Assembly (NCBI RefSeq): GCF_031755915.1
Contig: NC_083380.1
Location: forward strand, 16,077,001-16,141,000
Direction: 5' to 3'
Length of the DNA: 64,000 nucleotides
Source of the DNA: Ziziphus jujuba
Taxonomy: Eukaryota; Streptophyta; Magnoliopsida; Rosales; Rhamnaceae
This document shows positions 49,369-59,498 of the stretch, one piece after another (positions within the stretch are counted from its first letter, which is position 1; each line of letters begins with the position of its first letter). The notes under the pieces are model-generated. The model was not told the origin of the DNA, did no database searches, and saw only the letters and a list, made by a program, of their open reading frames with translations. The position numbers and the translations under genes were made by a program.

Positions 49369-49580
49369 TGACGGAACACTGTAACCAACACTAGTTAAGT
49401 TATTTATTGTTTGATTTTTAAACATTAGTTAGGCTATCTACTGTTCGAATTTTAACTATACCTTGTGTATAGGATATATTGTTTATATTCTGTAATAGCA
49501 ACTATATATGTATAGTATTTATACTGGTGTACTCATGATAATAAATATAGCTCCTTTTTCAACTATTCATGTTCTCTTTA
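49369..49580 (+). repeat. 3' LTR of the second copia element
   Basis: Direct repeat of 36855-37060, with a small extra stretch near 49515-49530. Confidence 0.88.
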
Positions 49581-49699
49581 AGACCATGGTATAAATACAT
49601 TAAGATGAAAGATTAAGAGGTCTTGTTTCGCCTCTGATTTTTTAAGGCACAATTATATTTTCTTACCATACACATTAACCATAAATGCAAAAGGGTTCT

Positions 49700-51928
49700 A
49701 GGATAAAAGCTGATTGTAAATCTCATGTCTTAATGTATTCCATGGCTAGCTCAAAGCCATATAAAAGCCATGGTTAAATTAGCAAAGCTTCTTCATTCCA
49801 AAGGTTTTCACATCACTTTTGTAAACACCGAGTACAACTACAAATGATATCTTAAATCTTTTGGTCTTGACTCCCTCCACACCTTGCCTGACTTCCAATT
49901 TGAAACAATTCCGGATGGCCTCGCTCGATCGGATAATGATGCCACCCAAAAGGACATGTTGGCTCTTTATAAGGCCATCCAAGGGGACATGTTGGCTCAG
50001 TTTCATGGCCTCCTAAAAAGGCTTAATGATAACGAAAATTCCAACATGCCCTGTGTGACAAACATTGTTTCCTGCGCTACCATGTTGTCATTCACTATTA
50101 TAGCCGGAGAAGAGCTAGGAATTCCTCTAGTGTTGTTTTACACTATCTCTGCTTGTTCCTTCATGGGCATGAAACAATGTCATACACAAACAAACATACT
50201 ATATTTGAATTAATATCTTTGTCAAAAAAGAAAAAAAATTTGTATGTGTATCATTTTTGTTTGAATTTTTCCTCTAAAGTTACAGAAAGTCTTGTATTGC
50301 CTCTGAGATATTGTATTCTTTTATGAGAAAGCCACTCTTAAAATTGGCCTTAATTTAGTTCAATTATGCATTTTCTATGTGTGAATGTGATGAAATTAAT
50401 AAACCATCTATAACTCATATAATTCAATTGGAAATTTCTTTTATTTGTTTTATTTCATGCTTCACCATTACGTATGCCTAAGTTTTCAAATTTATTGTAT
50501 AAAATTGAATGAGTTGACTAACATGACAAAAAAAGGATGGTTTAGAGGTAACATGGTAGTTTTTGTTGTTGTTGTTCTTTTTTTTAAAAAAAAAATTAAT
50601 TTAAGGTCAAAATGTAGCTGTAATAGTTCAAGTAGGAAAACATAGCTAAAAGCTTTGTTTGATTATTAAAACTGCTCTGATTTGTCAATTGTTTTCCCCT
50701 ATTTCAACGAATGGAATTTTTAGACACAGCTATAGACTGGATTCCAAGAATGAAAGATATAAGCATTAAAGATCTACCAAGCTTTCCTTCGACAACAAAT
50801 CTAGAGGATGGTAATCTCCTTTATAATTTTAGCATGGAAGCAACTAATGAAGCTCATAAAGCTACAACGGTTACATTCCACACCTTCTACGCATTGGAAA
50901 AAGATGTTTTAGATGTTATGTCGACTATGCTACCGCAAGTGCTTACGATTGGCCCTCTCCAACTTCTTCTAAATGGTGTGAATTAGTTTTGTGTGTGAAC
51001 TTCAAGAGCGTAGCAATGTTGTCGAAGCAATAACTTATGGAGCTTGAATTTGGACTTGAAAATAGCAAACACCATTTTGTGAGGATAATTAGGCCAGATT
51101 TGGTAATTGGCGAATCAACCATTTTACCACCTGAGTTTGTGAATGAAACTAAAGAAAGAAGCTTTATCTGGAGTTGGTGTCCTAATTTGGTTTCTAGTTT
51201 TTGTTTTAGGAAATTATCTTTACTTTTGGTTTTTTTATTTATTAATTTGCTGGACAAATAAGTTTAGAAAAGTTATCATTTTATTATTTTCATTGTAAAT
51301 TAATTAATTCCTAATTCAAAATAAAGGAATTAATTAATCCAATTTAATTTAGGACAGGAGAGAGAAAATTCGGCCATGCTTAGTTTCCTAATTCTATTGG
51401 ACGGTTTTCCCTTTAGCTTTTAGGGTTTTATTTTGTTTTCTTTTGGCCTATAAAAGGGCTTGTTTTTTTAGGAAGAATACACCATTAATAATAATCAGAA
51501 TTTATTTTATGAGATTGAATTTCTGTTTATTCTTTTGAACACCTAAAATACCATTAGTGAATGAGTGTTTTAGTTTGACTTATCAATAGGATATCCATCA
51601 CCTATTGTGGCGTCTTTATTATACCAAGGTTTCTAATCATAGGTTGGTTAGGAGTCAAGGTGACTATTAGAACTTGAACATAATTAGATCCGGGCTAATA
51701 TAATATAGGTTTAGGTGTAGGTCGTCCATGTTCGTATCAAAGTGAAGAGAGAGGAGTTAGAAAAGCTTGTTAGGGAATTAAGGGAAAGAGAAAGAGGTAA
51801 AAACTTGAAAAGAAATGTCATGGAGCGGAAAAGACTAGCTGAAGAGGCCAATGCCCCAGATGGTTCTTCATCAAAAGACTGATAGTTTGGTGAGGCAGTT
51901 CCTTCAATTTCATGAAAATGCTATCTAG
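49700..51928 (+). pseudogene. UGT85-type glycosyltransferase pseudogene 3
   Basis: Exon 1 (about 49700-50213) reads [25 protein letters not shown] after a one-base insertion frameshift. A stop follows in place of Arg after NTEYNYK. The catalytic Asp of VSDG has become Cys (VSCA). Exon 2 begins at 50724 after a TTTTTAG acceptor: DTAIDWIPRMKDI, FHTFYALEKDVLDVMSTM, TIGPLQLLLN. About 30 codons are then missing, and a stop follows SKQ. IIRPDLVIGESTILPPEF runs to SWCP, where a solo LTR begins. After the LTR the frame resumes at VKREELEKLVREL and ends near 51928. About 62 codons holding almost the whole PSPG box are gone. It is certainly inactive. Confidence 0.93.
51178..51739 (+). mobile_element. 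Solo LTR of the permuted gypsy's family, inside UGT pseudogene 3
   Basis: Aligns along its length with the complement of 47138-47701: CCTAATTTGG at the start, GAAGAATACACC.. and ATTTATTTTATGAGATTGAATTT in the middle, CGTATCA at the end. No target-site duplication flanks it (GTTGG and AAGTG), and the PSPG part of the gene is missing at this point, so insertion was joined with or followed by a deletion. Confidence 0.85.
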
Positions 51929-54900
51929 CCCTCTTCGAAAGAAAATATTAATATTATTCTTGACATGCTAGTTTCCACGATGATTATTATTCTGCTATAT
52001 GAATTGAATTTGTTATCAATCATGTATTATTATATATATGAATAACTGCAAGAAATTTTTTTATTAATGGCTATATTCTTAATGTCAATATGAATGTTGC
52101 CACTATGCGTACTTTTTTCTTGGTGTTTTAGTTGCCACTGATTTACTCCTGCAAAATGTTATGGGCAGAAATAAAAATTACCACATATAATTGCCACTCA
52201 AGACAAAAATAAGTGGCAAAAACATAGTTTGCAGTGGATTATTGTCGCTAATTGTTGAAATTTTGGCATAATTAAACTAGTGACACTAAATAAGTTAAAT
52301 AGGAAGACTAATTTATCGCCGGTAAAATAGAAAGTGCGAAAATAAGTTTGTCTCGCAGATATGACTAAACCACCATAAAAGCATAAAACTAAACCTCCTC
52401 TCTCATCCTCCTTGTATAGTAGCTCACTTCTCTCTCCTTCATCCTCTTTGTCTATTTTCCTCTCTATGTTCTAAAAACCACGGTTTTGCTAGGTTCTGAA
52501 CTCTGTCCCCATTCTGGTTGTCGTTGAAGACTTATTTCACCGAGCGAACAATGGTAGCTTCTTGGGGCAGGAATTTGATCGGTGGTTGTTGAATGATGGA
52601 GTGCACTGCTGCAATTTGTGATGGTTTTGGGTGGTCACCGACAGTCCTTGTTTCTTCAATCTCCAATCTCTAACTTTCATTGTTTATGCAATTATGATGC
52701 TTAAGCTTATGCTTTGCTTTCCATGCTTGGCTCTGGATTTGGAAGGCTTATGATTTCCATGCTTCGCTCCGGCTCCATAAGCACTTTCAAGGTCTCTCTA
52801 CATTGATCGTTATTATCATTATTATTTTTCATTATTGCGTTGTGTTTGGTTTCTAAGAAAAAACACAGAGTGAATATTTTGTGAACGTCTGATATGGGAT
52901 CTGTGCATGGGTCATGCAACGTGGGGAAGGTGTGGTCCCAAGTCATGTTGGATCTGTTGTTTCTATTGCATAAATAGTGTTTATTGCTTGTCCTGTGTCT
53001 AGTTTGTTAGTTTGTGGGTCTATCTTTCTGTTTCAGTAGATATATATAGAAGAATTCAACTTTCTCTCTCTACTCTCTTTCTCCTCACTCTGTTTGGCTC
53101 TGTTCTTGCTGCCCAAAATAGGGGTGTAACTTACATACAGCCAAAGCTCCCATCAACATCTAAGTTGTTTATTCTTGTGAGATTAAATTCTAAAGAATTT
53201 CAACAATTGAGATGTATTTAGGTAGTGAAAACCGATAGACAAATTCTAGAGAAGATTTTGTAATTGAAATGTATTCCAGTAGTAAAAACCCTCTATTTAG
53301 GCTTCCTAAAATTTTACCCCCTCCTATATTGAACTTTAACCAGAATTTTGAATTCTTCCAATTTGATAAATCAGAAGGGGATGTTTCGAGCTTGCTTTCT
53401 CCGTAAATTTTGTGCCTTTTGTTCTTTCTTAGGTTCATGTTGTAATTTTGTGAGAATGCAATATAGTTTTATGTTTACTTGTTTTCCAATTTTACTTTTT
53501 AAGGTTTTGGTAGAGCAAGGAAGCGGAGTGGGCTTATACATGGTAAGTTTTTGTTAGGTATGTGGAATACGAAATTACAATAGGGACTAGGGTGTGTTGT
53601 TTTCCAAGGAGAGAAAACATGTTAGCAATGGAGACAAAGGAGCATTCGCCTGCTGGAAATGGAGATTTGTAGGTAACAGAGATTGTCCTTGTTTTTCATT
53701 CAGGTCCAACTATTGATTAAAGGATTATCCTTATGCTTTAACTCCTTCCAAAGGTCATGGGTTCAATATTCATTTTGACAGTTAGCCATCATATTTTATT
53801 ATTAATTTGGTGCCATGTGTGCCTCTTTGATTCTTTTTAGCTCCTTTTGTTGCTTTAGAATACCATCATATTCTCGATCCTCTTTCAAAGTGCAAATTTT
53901 TAAATCAAATCTTAGTCATTTGACTGCTGATATTAGTTCCATGTTTTCGGATACTTCAGAGGGAATGCTTGCTTCTTTTATTGGCAACCTGTAAAATTTT
54001 TTTAAGAATTCAGCAAAAAGTATTTGTAAATATATGCGGTTCTTTTACTCCAGAGGGTTGTGGACTCTCTCTCTCTCTCTCTCTCTCTAATTTTATCTTC
54101 CATTTTCTTTGTGTTATTTATTTCTTTATGTTATTGTATTATTAATCTCAGGTCACGTTTATCGTCAACAGCTACTAGAGATTAATCATGTTTGTAATTT
54201 TCCTATGTTTCTCCATGTTGAGATTGTAATCAGTTAACTTGTATTTATTTATTTATTTCTTTATTTTTTTGGTGTGAACATAAACTTCTTGGGAAGAGTT
54301 CAATGTTGGATTTGGATCTCACAAACCAATGATTCTTGAACAAGTAAAAGTTGGTTGCTACTTGCCAAATTTTGAGAGTAGCCATCAATACTAATTGCAT
54401 TTTAGTAGAAAACACATTTATACAGCTTCATTTGATAGAGAAACAATGTCCTTTACTTGCTATTGTTATAGAAGAATGGATGCTGCAAAGACTATCCTGA
54501 AGGATAAATCCTATGTGGCATCATTGGCCTCTGCCCTGTTACTCATTGTCAATGTTGATATTATAGTCTTGCTTGCTAAAGTAAGCTTTTACTCATTGTT
54601 AATATTGTTACCACATAGGTATATATTCCTACTTCGCAAATTTGTAGAATAAGGAATGCACGGCTCATCCTTTCTCTTAAACTGGGCTTTGTTTTGTTTA
54701 GGAGTTTTATAGTATGGCTCTTTCGGCTCTACCATGCGAAGGTTTGAGTTATTTCTACTTTCTTACTGTTATCAAACGGTGTGAAATTGAATAGTATGCT
54801 TATCTACTTTCTTATTTATGTGGTACTGTTTGTGTTGGGAAGTTTACCATTGCAACCCAACTTGAACAAACAATACCAATATTATACGTGCTTAGATTTC

Positions 54901-55404
54901 CTAATGTTCTGGGAAAGACTTATGCTTTGGGAAAGTCTGCAATATTATATGTGCTTAGACAATACCAAAATTACATTTTGATATGAACAAATATTTATTT
55001 GTTCTAAGAGAAGCTCCGTAATACCTTTTATTGCTCTGTTGTTACTGTAAATCCCATAGAAAAAAACGAATGGTTTGCTTCATGGGTTGTTGCTCTTAGA
55101 ATATATACATGCATTATTATATTTGTATATGTAGTTTCTATTCTCTAATTATATTGGTACTTTTTTCTTATATTGAATTTTCCAATTTTCTTGGTTCTCC
55201 AGGTACTTTGAGTCCATGGTGCTCTTCTTCCTGATATTGAAAGTTTGAACCATTAATCAGGTCAGCTCTCTTTTAATCGTTGACTACTCGAACCTTTTTC
55301 CATCTTTAACTATTCTGAGTACATATTTATTACATACGTTCAATTTTTAAAATGTTCAAAATATTGCAAACATTTTGGGCTTTTGTCCATTAAAAATTTA
55401 AAAT
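51929..55404. other. Intergenic region, possible remnants of a spliced gene, no intact gene
   Basis: About 3.5 kb without a convincing gene. Positions 52090-52320 hold GTGGCAA/GTGACACTAA words like a small degraded DNA element. A CT tract lies at 54068-54090. A possible exon at about 54474-54579 (MDAAKTILKDKSYVASLASALLL..) ends at a GTAAGC donor. A possible next exon (54701-54741, EFYSMALSALPCE) follows a TTTAG acceptor. I do not recognise this protein, and no start or further exons are clear. Confidence 0.4.
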
Positions 55405-55690
55405 GTCGCTTTCAACTGTAATACAAGAAAACTGAAAAGCACTCTTTGAGTCAGTGCCAAACTCCAATTAACCATAATTTCTTTTTTCAACATATCCCTC
55501 CATTTACAACTCTTCCCTTTTATAGCTCTCAGACCAGAAAACACACAGATGAACAATAAACCAATTCCAAAAGTTAGATAACAAAAATCAATTATAGGGT
55601 ATGGAAAAGGCATTCTGCAAAACTCTCAACGCTGCGCTGACATCACAAAATTGTTGAGCTAGCGTGGCTTCACACGTTGCCTGCTCTCGC
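55405..55690 (-). repeat. LTR-like 3' end of the gypsy element
   Basis: Direct repeat of about 62935-63110. The minus strand runs from TGTGAAGCCACGC to CTTGTATTACAG. The upstream copy has a TATAAAAAGG box (complement of about 63040-63055), a likely LTR promoter element. This copy carries about 100 extra bases (about 55520-55620) between two CTCTCA words, so the other copy probably lost them by recombination between these words. Confidence 0.65.
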
Positions 55691-55859
55691 GATGGTTGCT
55701 TGGCTCTCCTGCACTCCTCTTCCAGTTTCCTTCTATCTCCCCATTGATATTTGCTTCAAAACCACCATCTTCCCTAGCCATTTCATTTTGGATACCTGTT
55801 TCTAACATTTTCCAATGGGCCTCATTACTAGCCCATTTGTTTATTTGTTTCTATACCTG

Positions 55860-57002
55860 GTTGCGGTCCAAAATGACTTTAACATGGTTATCACTTCCTC
55901 CGCCCTAAAAAATGACCTTGTCCTCAAGGTTGAAAATGTTGTACAACTAACTGAAAGCATGAAGATCTTCCCAAGTTGCTTTTTCGAGAGAACTATAAGA
56001 CCATTGGACCAGCACCTACATTAGTGGCTTATCCCGAACTTAAGTAATTCATCTTGCTAGCACAGCAACGGGTGTTAACATAGGCCTGTTAGCATAGATG
56101 AGTTCTAGTAGAGGGTAACAGGTGACCGATAAGTCACCTTTGAAAGCCTTCAACAAGGAAACATGAAAAGTTGGGTGGATTTTACTGCCTACGGGCAATG
56201 CCAACGTGTAAGCCACTGATCTGGCATGAGCAATGATGGAAAAAGGTCCAAAATACGACGACAAAGCTTGGAATTTAGTCGTATTGCTATAATAAACTGG
56301 CGATATCGTTAAAGCTTGACCAAGACGAAGTTCTTTACTTTAAATTGGATATCATGTCGTTTCTTGTTGGCTTGTTGCTGCATTCATTTTGCACTTGCGC
56401 TAAGTTTTATGTCAACCATTGCAAGATTTGAATCTTAGGTCACCAAATCCTCTTCCACTACTTGCAATGAAGTTGCACCCCTCACATAAGCCAAAATTGT
56501 TGGAGGACGTATCCCATATACGGCTTGGAAGGGACTCATCCCAATGGCGGAGTGATGGCTCGTGTTATAGTGATATTTAGCTTAACATAGGTACTGTCTC
56601 CACTGTTTCAGATTCTCAGCTCTAAAGCCATGTAGGTACTACTCCAAATATCTGTTTGTCACCTGCATTTGGCCATCAGTTTGAGGGTGATAGGATGAGC
56701 TCATCTTCAGTCTCATTCCCATCAATTCGAATAATTTTTTTCCAAAAATGGCTTGTGAAAATGGTATCACAATCTGAAACAAGTGTGCGAGGTAACCCAT
56801 GCAACAGTATCACCATGTTAGTGAAAAGCTCAGCTACCCTAAATGCTGTGTAATCAGAAGGAAGGGCACCAAAATGCACATATTTCGTGAGTCAATCTAT
56901 GACCACGAGAATGGTGGTATTGCCACGTGAGTTTGGTAGTCCAACAATGAAGTCTAAAGCCACGTCTTCCCACACTTTTACAGGCAACTCCAAAGGTTGC
57001 GG
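55860..57002 (-). pseudogene. Gypsy integrase core, C-terminus and pol end
   Basis: Resumes after the insertion with PVKVWEDVALDFIVGLPNSRGNTTILVVID, holding the first catalytic Asp. KYVHFGALPSDYTAFRVAELF and HGLPRTLVSDCDTIFTSHFW (56676-56879), the second catalytic region, follow. The catalytic Glu region is broken. KYFGPF-like [23 protein letters not shown] and [10 protein letters not shown] (56049-56264) make the C-terminal domain. LEDKV at about 55915 marks the end of pol. Stops include one in place of Arg after VVID. Confidence 0.9.
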
Positions 57003-57181
57003 TCAGTTATGAAAATATTGGTATCGACGGAAATGTCGAGCCTTTGATTTTATAGAAATATCGATGGAAATTTTGATATCAATGGAAATATCGATAAAAT
57101 TTTAAAATTATAAATATTTAATTTAGAATACAAATTTTTACATATGAGATAATTAATATAGTAAAATAATGTAAAAAAATA

Positions 57182-57385
57182 GAGATATTGATAACTATGC
57201 ACCCTCAACTTTATTGGGGTTGACACATTGCACCCTAAACTTTTTTTCCTGGCATTATGCACCCCAAACTACTTTTTTCCTTGCACCGTTGGTTCTTCTG
57301 TCAAAAATGCTTAATGGAATCATCACGTGTTGTGCACGTAATCATCAAGTAAGGGTAAATCAAGTTATTTTATTGTTCTCAGATT
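57182..57385. repeat. Left terminal inverted repeat of the Pack-MULE
   Basis: Inverted match to 58240-58438, with small indels and scattered mismatches. Confidence 0.88.
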
Positions 57386-57459
57386 AGAAATTAAGGCTTA
57401 AAAAATAGAGTTTTAGCCCCAATTTTAAAAGAGATATTGCATTTTGAAATACCTTCATT

Positions 57460-57990
57460 TTTCTCTGCCCTAAAAAAGAGAGCAGGAATTGTGAAGAGAT
57501 AGACATGGAAGGATACAATCGGAATGGTATATGTGCTTATAGGGCATTTCTTGAGCTTCGGTTCCCAATTCGAAAGCTTCTTTGCACACGGCATAGTGCG
57601 GTTCATACGAGATGTGAGAATCATCGATCTCAATCATCGGCATTGACTAGATTGCAATTTTGGATGCTGGTGGCTGCTCACACCGTTTGATACGATTGAT
57701 TTCAATCTAAGAAAGCTGCTCTCAAAGCCGATCAAATCTAGACCCCAGGAGAACCTCCGACATACGCAGCGGTAAAGGTCTCAAACCCGATCCAGCACTG
57801 TCATTGTAATAGAGCTGTAACCCACATCCCTCTGAACCACCATCGCATTAGCTCCATCCGATGATGATCCATGAAGCATGATCACCCAGTTGAAAGGAGA
57901 ACAATCATTGCCATGTCTTTCACATGAACAGAGCTTCCCTTTCCATTCCACAAACCATCAGAAGCAGAATTTGTAATTAAAAAAAAAAAG
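57460..57990 (-). pseudogene. Captured fragment of an RDUF-type RING E3 ubiquitin ligase gene
   Basis: The minus strand reads CSPFNWVIMLHG, then after a frameshift [72 protein letters not shown] and [11 protein letters not shown]. This order matches plant RING-H2 ligases of the RDUF (DUF1117) group. The fragment ends inside the RING at NSC. Three stops, a frameshift, the first RING Cys changed to Tyr and another Cys changed to Tyr before KHIYH show it cannot bind zinc properly. Both the N-terminal zinc-ribbon start and the C-terminal domain are absent, as expected for transposon capture. Confidence 0.85.
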
Positions 57991-58239
57991 ATTTATTGGA
58001 TGGATTTTCAAGAAGTCTCCTCTGTGAAAAGAAAAATCATCTTCATACGAATAAGAGAGAAAAAAAAGGGATAAGGGTGGTGTCTAGGAGACAAGAAATG
58101 AAGAAATTAGGACTTTCTTGGAAAAAAAAGTTGGACAAAACTCTAAGAAACTTTTCTTTTTCTTCCTTTTTTTTATGATTGTTTATTTTTTATAAATTTT
58201 CTTTTTAATTTGTATAAGAAAGGTCAAATTTTCCATTGG

Positions 58240-58438
58240 GAAAGGGGTTTTGAAGGAACCTGAGAACAGCAAAATGACCTGATCTACCCTCACTTGATGA
58301 TTTCATTAAGCATTTTTGACAAAAAAACCAATGGTGCAAAGGGAAAACAAGTTTGGGGTGCACAATGCCAAGAAAAAGAGTTTAGAGTGCAATATGTCAA
58401 CCCGGATAAAGTTCAGGGTGTATAGCTGCCAATATCCC
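58240..58438. repeat. Right terminal inverted repeat of the Pack-MULE
   Basis: Inverted match to 57182-57385. Followed by the right copy of the 9-bp duplication. Confidence 0.88.
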
Positions 58439-59498
58439 TAAAAAATACAATAATAATAAAATAGTTCATAAATATTAAAATTATTGTAAGTAAAGAATTA
58501 ACTACCTACCACGATCAACTACTTTACACTCTACCATAACCTTCTTTACACCTCTTAACCAAACCTGTAGATCACTTACAATTAAAAATATTATTGAAAA
58601 ATAATTTATAATTAAGGTAAACTTTCAAAATACACGTATATAAATGTTGAATTAAAATATTATAACGATAATTGGCTTTTTTTCTTTTTTCTTCATAATC
58701 ATTATCAAATAATAAATAACCTAAACTATCAAAATATAATTAAATAAAACAAAATAATCTATTTTTCCCAATTGTAAAAATAAATAATAAATAAATAAAC
58801 AATAATTTTTTTTTAAAAAAAGTATAATGCTATGCGTCAAATCTCTTTTTCCAAAAAAAGAAAAAATCTCATTTCCATTCCTTTTTCTTTGTGATCCTCC
58901 TTTGTCTCCTCAAACTAACTGTTCAATTTTATGATCAAATTTTTCTTTTTTATGGAGCAACAAATTTGATCTGCGAAGAGGACATGTTCTTTTGCCCTCA
59001 TCGATCAAACCATCCTTACCAGAAACACACAATGTGCCATCGCCGAAATTTGCTTCTCCAACTCCAAGGACTCGTGGTGCCGTGGTGGTGGTGCAGTATT
59101 GCTTCAGACAGCAGAAGTGTAGAACCCATAAAAAAATTAGATGAAACTAAATTACATATTTTTTCTTTCTTTGCCATGTTCTGCTTTTTCTCTTCTCTGT
59201 TTTGAATAGAAAAAGGGATGGCTTTTGGCTAAGAAATTTTTTATTTCCATGGGAGACAGCTGAGATTTCCATCATAGAGGCATCGACAACCAGCTTCTCC
59301 ACTGGATTTCCATAATTATCCATCGGATTTCTGAGATTTCCATCAATTTCGAGCGATGCTGGCGATATTTACCGGCAATGAAGATATTTCTCCGGCACCA
59401 CAGACAGATATTCTTTCCCCTCATCTATCAATCTCGCCAATCATCGATACATGATATTGTCGTCGAAATTTCAATGTTCTCGACGACATTTTCTTCCC

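Larger units (their letters stand above)
36855..49580 (+). mobile_element. Second Ty1/copia retrotransposon, decayed and split by a 7.9-kb insertion
   Basis: The 5' LTR (36855-37060) and 3' LTR (49369-49580) are direct repeats starting TGA..GAACACTGTAACC and ending TTCTCTTTA. They differ at roughly a tenth of positions by eye. A tRNA-Met type primer-binding site (TGTTATCAGAGC, 37061-37072) follows the 5' LTR. Gene order is gag, protease, integrase, reverse transcriptase, RNase H. Without the insertion (40686-48577) the element is about 4.8 kb, normal for copia. The outside flanks (AAACT and AGACC) are not a convincing duplication, so one edge may have been rearranged. Confidence 0.9.
57182..58438. 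mobile_element. Pack-MULE-type element with ~200-bp inverted ends, nested
   Basis: The left end (57182 to about 57385) and the complement of the right end (about 58240-58438) match over about 200 bases: GAGATATTG/GGGATATTGGCAGC.., TTGACACATTGCACCCTAAAC, GCACCCCAAAC, GTCAAAAATGCTTAATG. The flanks are AAAAAAATA (57173-57181) and TAAAAAATA (58439-58447), eight of nine bases alike. Long inverted ends and a 9-bp duplication are the marks of Mutator-like elements. The middle carries a piece of a host RING-type gene instead of a transposase. Confidence 0.88.
57003..59498. mobile_element. DNA transposon (MULE-like, tentative) inserted in the gypsy integrase
   Basis: Splits the integrase frame between GLLQP and LELPVKVWED. 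The flanks are AGGTTGCGG (56994-57002) and AGGTTGTAG (59499-59507), a 9-bp duplication with two transitions, the size made by Mutator-like elements. Both ends are rich in ATCGACG/GAAATATCG words (57020-57110; 59270-59490), forming degenerate inverted ends. There is no transposase; the ORF at 58891-59205 is not recognised. It holds a second, smaller MULE at 57182-58438. Confidence 0.72.

Noticed and set aside
49625..49650. TCGCCTCTGATT considered as the missing right end of the hAT-like sequence at 16239
   Set aside because: It is 33 kb away across many independent elements, and the match is short enough to be chance.
36605..51928. Idea that the UGT stub and pseudogene 3 are one gene split by the copia element
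   Set aside because: The stub has the nine-codon deletion and pseudogene 3 does not. Their sequences overlap instead of joining, and no target-site duplication links the two sides.
57391..57633. 80-residue minus-strand frame as a gene within the Pack-MULE
   Set aside because: It lies in a different frame from the recognisable RING ligase fragment and runs from the captured piece into the inverted repeat.
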